Part shown: positions 35,901 to 47,900 of the stretch, piece by piece
Numbering within the stretch: the first letter of the stretch is position 1
How the letters are laid out: every line of letters begins with the position of its first letter
Origin: Megalobrama amblycephala
Lineage: Eukaryota > Chordata > Actinopteri > Cypriniformes > Xenocyprididae
Assembly (NCBI RefSeq): GCF_018812025.1
Contig: NC_063066.1
Coordinates: 1,037,192-1,101,191, forward strand
Reading direction: 5' to 3'
Length of the DNA stretch: 64,000 nucleotides
The notes under the pieces: generated by a model
The model's input: only the letters and a program-made list of their open reading frames with translations
The model's database searches: none
Told to the model about the DNA's origin: nothing
Translations under genes and position numbers: made by a program

Positions 35901-38900
35901 GAGTCAAACCTCAAATCACAGTCTGTGTTCTCCCCACTTAATTGATAGAAATGTTAGTGTAGTACAGTCTATAGAAACTGTGTCTATTCCCCGAATAGTG
36001 AGGTTTAACAATAAAAATAAAGGATCTAGAAAAATATGATCATAATCAAACCAGAAATTCACAAAATTACTGAACAGAAACAATGTCTAAAGCTAGGGCT
36101 CTTAAACATTAGATCACTGACACCGAAGGCGGTTATTATAAATGAAATGATCACAGATAATAGTCTTGATGTAATTTGCCTTACTGAAACATGGCTTAAA
36201 CCAAATGATTATTTCGGTCTTAACGAGTCTTGTCCACCTGGCTACTGTTATAAAAACAAATGCCGTCTGATTGGCCGAGGCAGTGGTGTAGCAACAATCT
36301 ATAGAGATATTCTTAACGTTACTCAGAAAACAAACTATAGGTTTAATTCATTTGAAATTCTTATGCTAAATGTTACACTCTCAGATATAAGTAAAAAGTC
36401 ACAACTATCTCTTGCTTTGGCTACCGTTTATAGACCTCCAGGGCAGAGATGGGCACTCGAGTTAGAGACTCGGACTCGAGTCGCATTTTAACAGACTTCA
36501 GACTCGGACTCGACCTGAAATGACTTCAGACTTGACTTGACTCGGCACAAAAGACTCTGAATATTTTTAAAACGACTCAAGTCTTTTACCCTTAACTACT
36601 GATATAATAAATAAAGAATTGAGTTGTTTAAATAGTTTTATAATATCTGCGTCTCATATATTTCCTTACGTGTCGCGGTAGATCAGACTCTTGTTATAGG
36701 GTGTGTCTCAATCAGCTCCCTAGTTCAGTAGTCAAGGCACTGATCAGGGAATCGGCCACATTCATTTACATGATATACTGATTCACGAACTAGGGAGCTG
36801 ATTGAGACGCAGGGAAACACTTTGATTACGTATGTCCGTGCGCGTAAACTCTGAAATGTCATAAGAGTCCCATGAAACATGACGGGAGCCACTGTGCCAT
36901 ATGTTCTTTCGTTTGGGTTTATTATCAGATCAGCTAGACGCACAGAATGCGGTAAAACAATTAAAGACACCGGAATAACATCATCAAATTTTATGAGACA
37001 TCGCATCCACAAAGGTTAGTCTCATTAACTCACACATTTATACTGTGGTGAAGCTGCATGGCTCTTTTGAATTGCCAGCCTGTTAAAATATGAACAAAAA
37101 AATCTAGACTTTAAACCTAGCACTATGTTTGATCAATCTTTTCGTATTATGCAGCTTTTCTATTTTCTTAATGTGTCCATAAGAGAGAGAGATAGAGATG
37201 TTAATCCATTTATTACTTAAAGCTCATATTTTAACGTATCACAATCAGCATGTGAAGAGTTTTCAGTTGACATTCTTAAACATTCAGAGGTTTGATATTT
37301 TCTGATATTGACTGTCGTCACTAACAACGAAGGTGTTTAACAAACTGCTGTATAACAAACCGTTACTCACTGGCGCCATCTTGCCTCCGTTTAGCGACTG
37401 TATTGAAAATGACTACTCGTGTTGCCAGGACGATTGTTTTGTACATTATAATGGATTATAAAGTAACAAGCTGGATGTACATTATCCCTTACATCATAGG
37501 ACCTTAATTTCAAATAAAACAGATGATAGAAAGATAATATTATTTTGTCTATATAATACAATTAGGATAAAAAAAATAGGATTATGAGAATTTTATTTAA
37601 ATTTTTTTAATGACTCGAGACTCGACTCGGACTCGTGACAAAAGATTCCAGACTTGACTCAGACTCCAGATAAAAGACTCGTGAACATCTCTGCTCCAGG
37701 GCCTTATGCTGATTTCCTAAAAGAGTTTGCAGACTTTCTCTCAGATCTATTGGTCAACGTTTTATAGATTTTAACATTCATGTAGACGATACAAATGATG
37801 CGTTAGGGGCTGCGTTTGCAGATTTACTAAACTCCTTTGGGGTCAAACAAAACGTCACTGGACCCACTCACCGTTTTAATCATACACTAGATTTAATTAC
37901 AGGTGCTGGTCATATAATTAGAATATTATCATAAAGTTGATTTATTTCGCTAATTCCATTCAAAAAGTGAAACTTGTATATTATATTCATTCATTACACA
38001 CACAGACTGATATATTTCAAATGTTTATTTCTTTTAATTTTGATGATTATAACTGACAACTAAGGAAAATCCCAAATTCAGTATCTCAGAAAATTAGAAT
38101 ATTGTGAAAAGTTTCAATATTGAAGACACCTGGTGCCACACTCTAAGGCCTTTAAATGGTCTCTCGGTCTAGTTCTGTAGGCTACACAATCATAGGGAAG
38201 ACTGCTGACTTGACAGTTGTCCAAAAGACGACCATTGACACCTTGCACAAGGAGGGCAAGACACAAAAGGTCATTGCAAAAGAGGCTGGCTGTTCACGGA
38301 GCTCTGTGTCCAAGCACATTAATAGAGAGGCGAAAGGAAGGAAAAGATGTGGTAGAAAAAAAAGTGTACAAGCAATAGGGATAACCGCACCCTGGAGAGG
38401 ATTGTGAAACAAAACCCATTCAAAAATGTGGGGGAGATTCACAAAGAGTGGACTGCAGCTGGAGTCAGTGCTTCAAGAACCACAACGCACAGACATATGC
38501 AAGACATGGGTTTCAGCTGTCGCATTCCTTGTGTCAAGCCACTCTTGAACTACAGACAGTGTCAGAAGAATCTAAAGACAAAAAGGACTGGACTGCTGCT
38601 GAGTGGTCCAAAGTTATGTTCTCTGATTAAAGTAAATTTTGCATTTCCTTTGGAAATCAGGGTCCCAGAGTCTGGAGGAAGAGAGGAGAGGCACACAATC
38701 CATGTTGCTTGAGGTCCAGTGTAAAGTTTCCACAGTCAGTGATGGTTTGGGGTGCCATGTCATCTGCTGGTGTTGGTCCACTGTGTTTTCTGAGGTCCAA
38801 GGTCAACGCAGCCGTATACCAGGAAGTTTTAGAGCACTTCATGCTTCCTGCTGCTGACCAACTTTATGGAGATGCAGATTTCATTTAGCAACAGGACTTG

Positions 38901-41900
38901 GCACCTGCACATAGTGCCAAAGCTACCAGTACCTGGTTTAAGGACCATGGTATCCCTGTTCTTAATTGGCCAGCAAACTCACCTGACCTTAACCCCACAG
39001 AAAATCTATGGGGTATTGTGAAGAGGAAGATGTGATCTGCCAGACCCAACAATGCAGAAGAGCTGAAGGCCACTATCAGAGCAACCTGGGCTCTCATAAC
39101 ACCTGAGCAGTGCCACAGACTGATCGACTCCATGCCACGCCGCATTGCTGCAGTAATTCAGGCAAAAGGAGCCCCAACTAAGTATTGAGTGCTGTACATG
39201 CTCATACTTTTCATGTTTATACTTTTCAGTTGACCAAGATTTCTAAAAATCCTTTCTTTGTATTGGTCTTAAGTAATATTCTAATTTTCTGAGATACTGA
39301 ATTTGGGATCTTCCTTAGTTGTCAGTTATAATAATCAAAATTAAAAGAAAACATTTGAAATATATCAGTCTGTGTGTAATGAATGAATATAATATACAAG
39401 TTTCACTTTTTGAATGGAATTAGTGAAATTAGTGAATTGACGGGAGAATGTGCGCACCTTTAAGGAAAATTTGAGCTGTGCGTACGAACATTTTGGAGAC
39501 AGAGCAGTTTGGCGACACCGATGGTGAGCTGAGGGACTGACGGCAGATGAAGGAAAACCACTTTAAATCCTAATTATGAGTCATAATCATAAATACAGTG
39601 CATGTGTTCACAATAACAGTTTAAATAAATAAAAGAATGATTTAAACTTGCATGGAAACTCACATTTTCATTTTGATATACACATTTACATTAATGTTAC
39701 ACTTTTACTAATGGCGATAAGCACTGGAATTACATTACGCAGTCGTTACGCAGAAGTTAATCAAACGTGATATGAATTTAGACAGTAGATGTGCTACTTT
39801 ATCACTTTTCCGGTGACACGCTGCTTTAATGACAGCGAGGAGCGCTAGGAGCACAATAATTCCTCTTTAAACTAAACTGCAGATGTTATGACAAAATATT
39901 TAAGTGAGATCGACGATCAGTGATGCACACTTAGATATCATGGAGGACACTGCTGGATTCGGTGGTCGAACGGTCCGTTGTCCTGTTTGAATAGTTCCAA
40001 TGATAATATCTAACTGTATAACCGCAGCTGCACAGAGGTGTTGATGTTGTGTGAAGGATCTTCAAACAATTACCATTTGAAGGATATAATTTGAGGAAAA
40101 CGGTAAGATTTGCACGTTTCCTTTTTAAAATACTTCAGTGAAGCGCCGAGAAAGACAATTGTATTTACACTGCAATAAATAAGTAGGCATATCCGTTTAC
40201 ACTAAAAAATATAGCCTATAAACTTCCTAAAAGATATGTTCACCTTATCAGCAAAACTGCATAAATTAATTAATAAAACAATTAAAATACTATTTGGCCA
40301 GTGGAAATGAATGAATCGACTCTATTCTAAAATCTTTATCTTAAGCATTTAATACAATTTTGTTTTTATGCATATTTTGATATATTTATTCTAAAACATA
40401 AGAATATTGGATGATTTTTAGCAATGTAATGTGTATGGCACAAATGTTAACCATGGTGTCACGTGGATGGGAATGTGTATGGAAATGATATGCAGATGAG
40501 GTTATGCATAGTAAAACCAAGCGTCATAAGCTCCATATATGGTGATTTCGGGGAGGAGTCAGGGTGGAGATGCACATACACACAATCTTCCACTGACTGG
40601 GATTTATAAAGAGATTTGTGTGCAGGTTCTGGCGTAAGCATGGTTTTATAAATCAGATTTTTTTTGTGTGTACGCAGAATCTAGCTTTTGCGCATATGTA
40701 CACTTTTAGGATGAAATCTACGCAAAGTTTCATAAATGAGACCCCAGTTCTATACAGATAAATGTGAACTGAATTGAATTGAATACTTTGAAAAAAATTA
40801 AGACAGATTTTCCAGAACTTAAAAATATACTGAAAATATCATCTAACACGGGTAGAATTAAAAGAATCAGATAAAACATCTCTTCATTAGGAACATTTTT
40901 GCTTTCACAGTAATCCGATTGAAGTTTCAGTTCATCAGAAGTGAGTCTTTTTTCTCTATTTTTCTAGCAAATGAAAAACAAATCGTCTTGACTTAATCTT
41001 TACAGTCAGACTCAAAGCAACTCTTGCCGTATTCTCAAAGTCTGGTCCAGTCAAATTAACTAAACTCCCTGTTGTACATATTCTGGAAGCCACAAGTGTT
41101 TCAGTGAGTCCAGGAATTGTACAGTCATTGTGTGTTGAATCAAATCATGCTCCATATATTTGCAGTATTATATTAGGAGCCAGTAAAGAGATTTAGGGTG
41201 TTTGTTCACACTTGTCATGTTTGGTTCGGTTAAAACGAACCCTGGTGCGATTGCTCTGTTAGTGCGGTTCATTTGAGCATGTGTGAACGCTGCCATCCGA
41301 ACCCTGGTGCACACCAAACAAGCGGACCGAGACCGCTGTAACGATGGGTCTCAGGGTGCTTTCACACCTGTCTCATTTAGTTCGGTTGAATCGTACTAGA
41401 GTTCATTTCCCCCTTTGGTGTGGTTCGTTTGGGCAGGTGTGAAAGCAGCAGTCACACTCGGGTGCGCACCAAAAGCAGACCAAAGGGTGTTTTTACACCT
41501 ATGGATCGTTTTTTTTGTTCCGAAACAGGGACTAAATTTGTTACAATGTTGCATTTTCTTCTTGGTTCGGTTTGCTTTCACATGGCAACATTTCCAAGCG
41601 TACTGTGGGATTACAAATGTAAGAATCTGTTTAAGATCTGATGACCCTACATACTGACATATCCTCACATGAAATACTAAGGTGAAGTACATTGTATTTA
41701 GCATTTTAAGGTAAAGATGACCACATCAGATGAATGATTCTGTTTAGCAAAGTTTCTAGCAAGAGTTATCTGCCAGTTCTTGTTCTCTTTATTGTATGTC
41801 TAATGAGTCAGATTACTGAGATTCTCACCTTTTGTCGTTAATGGCTCTTGGAGCCCCTCTCCCATTATTTGAATAGGTATGCTGATTGGATTAGGACTTG

Positions 41901-44900
41901 TGACACTCTAGCGTCTGGGGCGGGTTCCTATACCTGAATACTTCATTTGCATGATTTGTTGTCTCCCTGGTGCTTTGTCTCTATCACTAAGCACTGCCCC
42001 CTAAAATGTATATAAATTTCAATGTACACTGCCTTAGTTAGGCTTGGATGACTACAGTGACACACACAGCGCGTTTCTCAATAAAGAGTAACTTCTGCTT
42101 GAAAGATATCCCAACGTCTCCTGGTCTCTGCCTCGACGAGGAAAAAAGTTTCCAACAGTACCAAGCGTTTATGGAAGTCACATGCGTAATCTTATTGGTC
42201 AGAGTTTTCTCAGCGTCATCCATAAATAATGATTGACATGTTCGCTCCATGAGCTTATCGTGTCTGTATTTGTAAATGTCGAGACACACGCAAACATTAT
42301 ATTAATGTAGCCATCATTCCTGCTGTTAAATTATATACTACATTCATATTAATGCTGCGGCAAATACAAACACACACGCTCACTCTGGATGTTGTTGTCT
42401 AGTAGGCTGTGTCAGTGTGTCGAGACCATATATGAATGTTATAATGAAGCAGAGCGGGAATCAAGACTTTGTCAGGACGGCATTCTCACACGGAGAAGTG
42501 CAATTACTCAACATTTAGAAGACAGGAAGATGAGACTCTAAAAAGGACAGAATCCTCACGCATATCGGTTTTTCTTGTCATAGTCGTGAGTTTGCCCATG
42601 ACAGGCATCAGACGCGCGTCTCCACGCAACAGATAATTTGTGTGTGACGGAGGGATTCACGCCGCTGTTTTGACTACTTTACACATTTTATAATACATCT
42701 TAAAAGTAGAACAGCAGTTTTTCATTTACAGTTTTTGCAAAGAATTCTTAATGGTTCAGTAACTTCCAGCTGGAAAGTTCCCGCTGGAACCATCATATTC
42801 AGGCTACACACACACAACGAGCGCATTTACCTCAGCACACAGCATTGTTCTGATGTTCAGTAAGTTCTCAAAATAGGCAATATGTCATAAAATCTGACCA
42901 ATCACGTTGTGAATGTATCCCTGTGCCTTTAGGTTCGGTATCTTTTGGTTCGGTGATAAAATTGACAATCTAAATGCTAATCGGACCAGGATTTTTTTCT
43001 TTTTTGGTCCGGACCAAATGAACAAAACAAACCGAACTACAAGTGTGAACGCACCCTTAAAATGTCCTTCTCTTTGTAATTTGAACATATTCCACACTTT
43101 AAAAACATCCTGATAAAAAAGGCAATCCATTGATATTCAGCTTTGACAAGTCCATAAAGAAAAGATTTGTCCATTTTCAAATTTCTGTGATTTTGTAATA
43201 TTTTACACACAACTACTTTCCAGCTGGAAGTTACTGAACCATTAAGAATTCTTTGCAAAAACTGTAAATGAAAAGCTGCTGTTCTACTTTTAAGATGTAT
43301 TAATCCTTGTCCTCCTTCTTTGAGTAAAAATAATATATTCTGGAGGAACCCAATGTAATAAAAAATTAAATAATGTTGCTGTTTATGTTTGCCAGCACAG
43401 GACATTTCACAAATCCAGATCAGACGATGTTCTACAGCCATGTCCGGAATAAAGAGTAGCCTATCCATGTCACACAGTTCAGTTAGGGTGATATTATATG
43501 ACCCGTGATATAAGATTTTGGCCATACTACCTATCCAAATCATTCATATGATTATCATATGAATAATCATATGGTATCATCGTCAGTAGGCTACACTATT
43601 TCTGACACCACAAGGTGTCACTGTGGCCTCAATGCTTCGCTCTCACCTAAGCTGAGCTCGATTGCTATGTCTGAGGTAAACCACGCCCTCCTCATTACCC
43701 TACAGACAAAGAAATGTAAAAATAAAGAAATGTAAAAATAAAGAAATATAGGAATGAATACATTTGGAAATGAACAAATATAGAAATAAATAAATTAATA
43801 AATGTGGAAATAAATGTGGAAAAAAATTAATATAAAGAGAAATAAGGATATAAATGTCTATTTTTTTTTTCTTTTCTATGTATATTTATGTATTTTCACT
43901 TTTTTAGATTGATTTATTTTTCATTTTGGCACACTTGGGATTCTATAATATGGGAGGCGTACATATTAATGATCCCGACTGTTGCGTCACAGTCGGTGTT
44001 ATGTTGAGATTCGCCTGTTTTTCAGTGGTGTTTTTCACGCACGAGATTTACATATGAAGGAGGAAACAATGGTGTTTGAGGTTCACTGTATGTCATTTCC
44101 ATGTACAGAACTCTTATTATTCAACTATGCCAAGATAAATTCAATTTTAAATTCTAGGGCACCTTTAATGCATTAACGTTAAATAATGAGAACTTATTAT
44201 AAGGTGCTACCTGTTGTTCTTTATAATTATTTTGCACTTTAATCTGTTTGAAACATTTTACATTTAAACCTGGTATACTATGAAAACACTTTTTTTGCAA
44301 CTTATTTCAATACCGTGATAATACTGTATACCGTGATAAAAGCGTCATCCATTATCGCAACATGAAAATTTGATACCGTCACATGCCTAGGCTGGGCATT
44401 GAAACAAATTTCACATTTGGCATATATTCAATAACGTGCTAAAACCTAGTCCAAGAGTTGTCATGATTGAAATATATATAAAACTAATCTTCTGTTGTAA
44501 CACAACTTACCTCAATATCTCCAATTTACACTTTATATTCTTCAGTCCAGCGCAGAGCTGCTTCACTCCTGAGTCCTGCAGTTTATTACCATTCATGTTC
44601 AGCTCTTTCAGATTAGTATCTGATCCCAGAACTGTAGCCAGAGCTGAACAGCTTTTGTCTGTTAAGTTACAATCATTTAACCTACAAGACAAATAAATTA
44701 CAATCACAGAATTAGATGGAATTTTTTTTAATATACAAATATAAAATATATTTTCCATTATTTAATTTTTTTTTTACATAAATATATATATAAATTTCAT
44801 TGTGTATATTATTGATTTGTGATATTTATGACATTGTTGAAAAGTGTTTTGTTCTTCAGAAATTTAAGTTACACTATGTACATTATCGATTACATATTGA

Positions 44901-47900
44901 GTTGTGGATTCTGAGTTATATACTTTACTTCATTTAATACCTGTGTAGCACAACCAGGTGATTGTCATTAGACTAATTAATTGCTGCTCAAAATGGACTC
45001 TGAATGTGTTTGTTACTCCTACCCTAACGAAAGCAAAATAAGCGGCAATGTGTAGGTGTGCAGACTGTGCACTTGTCACCTGTTTTAATATTTAGCCATG
45101 ATGAAATAAAAGCTTTTTAAAGGCCTTTGACCATCCTTAATTTTACGAGTTGAACTATCCCTTGCACCCAAAGAGCACCGAGACGCAACTCATACTCATA
45201 TATATATATATATAAAATCAGGGCTCGACTGCTGGATGGCCCGGGGCCAGTGTGGAGACGACCCTTGGGACAGCTGACGGAACGGTCACTTGCCTGATTG
45301 GGCCAGTGCTGCATCGTCTACGTACAATGATATCTAATTGTTATTTTAACAATCTGAAATTATCGAGTATGTCCCTCACTTTACAAAAAACTAAACAAAA
45401 ACACACCCATAGAGTGCACATATTCACTAGATGATATAGTCTAGTAGGTTAGATGAGTGTGGATACGAATTTATCCTGCATATTTTTACTGTGTGATCTA
45501 GTCTATAAAAATTCATTTCGAATGCCCCCAAAATTTAAGATAAGGTGCAAAAATGCCCCTGTATGTCTTTTATATTTATATCATTTAATACAGTTAACCA
45601 ACATGAAAAGTGCTGTTTTTATTCTCCAAATATCAGCATGATTACAAATGTGATATTGATTTTATTCAACAGTTCAATAAACAAGAAGTTAATAATAAGT
45701 AAAAATATGACTTTAAAAAGGTAAAAAAAAATATATTTAAACTTATTGGAAAAGACAATTTCTGTCACTGCTGTGAACTGACCACCACACATAATATGAA
45801 GAATATCTGAAAACTTTAGGAGTCATCGGTCCATGGCAGTCCTTAATGTACCAGCACAATAACACGTGTTTGGATGTGTGGACCGCGAGTTGGAAAAGGT
45901 TGGGAACCACTGATCTATGTATTGCATTACATTGTTTTGCCCCCCAAAATTAAAACTACAGAACTATAATGAAATTAAGCTTTTAAAATAACATTTTATT
46001 GGGAGATATAGTGTAACACCTGATAATATATGTATTTTAAGTAGTCTGTTATACCCTGGATGAGACAAAAACATGACTAAACATTAATGGACTTACAGAG
46101 CTCTTCTGGAGGTTTTGATGACTGCAGATAATCTAATGACACACTCGTCTGATTTCTTGAATTTCTGAAGATCAAACTCCTCCAGCTCTTCCTCTGATGT
46201 CAACAACACAAAGGCCAAAGCAGACCACTGGGCAGGTGAAAGGTCACCAGATGAGAGACTTCCTTTGCTAAGGTGGGTCTGGATCTCCTTCACCAGAGTT
46301 TGGTCGTTCAGTTCATTCAGACAGTAGAACAGATTGATGGATCTCTCTGCAGGCAGATTATCTTCTAGTTTCTGCTTGATGTACTGAACTATTTCCTTGT
46401 TTCTCTGGTCATTGTCATCTTGCTGTGATAACAGACCTCGTAAGAGTCGTCGATTGGACTGGAGTGACAGACCGAGGAGGAAGCGAAGGAAAAGGTCCAG
46501 GTGTCCATTGTCACTCTCGAGCGCCTTGTCCACTGCAGTCTTGAGAAAATCAATCATGGTTTCATTTTTCTTGTTCTTGTCTAGAAACATATATGCAAAA
46601 CGAGTCTTGAGCAAATTTTCATTTTTGTTTTTCTGTCCTGTAGACTCATGATCAAACACACTTGTCTTGTTGATGTCTAGAAACAGATGTGCATAAAGGG
46701 CTGCTATAAACTCTTGAATGCTCAAGTGAACAAAGCAGTACATGGTACCAAGAGTGATCCCTGTTTCCTCCTTAAAGATCTGGGTACACATGCCTGAGTA
46801 CACTGATGCCTTATAGACGTCAATACCACAGGCTTCCAGGTCTGTGTTATAGAAGATCACATTGTTTCTTTCCAGCTGATGAAATGCCAGTTTTCCCAGT
46901 GAAAGGATGGCATCTTTATCCCAGGAAACATCTGGTGTGTATTCTCCATCATACTTTCGGCGGCTCTGCTGGATCTGAAAGTGGAGAAAGTGTGTGTACA
47001 TTTGTGTCAGAGTCTTGGGAGTGTCTTCAGTATTTGATTCCTGCTGTGTTTTAGAGATCTCATCAGCCTGATTGATTTTCACATCATTATTTCTTTTCTC
47101 CTCCAGAATGTTCTGGAGAACAGTGGCTGAAATCCAGCAGAAGACTGGGATGTGGCACATGATAAAGAGACTCTTTGATTTTTTAACATGATCAATGATT
47201 GTGTTGGCCTGATTCTGATCCGTGAATCTTTTCTTGAAGTACTCCTTCTTTTGAGCGTCATTGAATCCTCGTATCTCTGTCAGCCGGTCGATACAGTCAG
47301 GAGGAATCTTACTGGCAGCTGCTGGTCTGGTGGTGATCCAGATGAGAGCAGAAGGAAGCAGATTTCCCTTCATGAGGTTTGTTAGGAGAACATCCAGAGA
47401 GGCTGGTGACGATACATCACTCCACGTCTCATTACAATCAAACTTCAGAGGAAGACGACATTCGTCCAATCCATCAAGGATGAACAGGACTTTGAATTCA
47501 TTCCTTCTTGTAAGGTTCAGTCCTTTTGTCTCTGGGAAAAACTGAGTTATAAGGTCCATCAAACTTAGTGTTTTTTTCTCCATTAAGTTCATCTCTCTGA
47601 ATGGAAGAGGAAATATGAATCTGATATCTTGATTTTCTTTTCCTTCAGCCCAGTCCAGAACAAACTTTTGCACAGAGACTGATTTTCCGATGCCAGCGAC
47701 TCCTTTTGTCAGTACAGTTCGGATCTCCTCGTCTTGTTCAGATGCTTCAAACAATTGTGTGCATTTAACCTGTCTCTCTTGAGATTCATGACGCCTGGAA
47801 GCAACTTCAATCTGTCTGACCTCATGTTCAGTATTGACCTGTTCACTGCCACCCTGAGTGATATAGAGATCTGTGTAGATGTTATTCAGAAGTGTGGAGT

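Larger units (their letters stand above)
35540..37899 (+). mobile_element. LINE (CR1/L2-like) fragment with SGNH ORF1 and endonuclease ORF2, interrupted
   Basis: A 5'-truncated non-LTR retrotransposon: the end of ORF1 (esterase-like) is followed about 140 bp later by the start of ORF2 (endonuclease). ORF2 is split by a hAT insertion (36444-37693) and ends at the Tc1 element at 37900. The reverse transcriptase is not present to the right. Dead element. Confidence 0.8.

Noticed and set aside
42913..43130. Short frames on both strands over the MITE end
   Set aside because: They follow the MITE terminal sequence and the L1-like fragment; shadows, not genes.
46397..47545. Several plus-strand frames across the NACHT exon
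   Set aside because: Antisense shadows of a strongly supported minus-strand coding exon.
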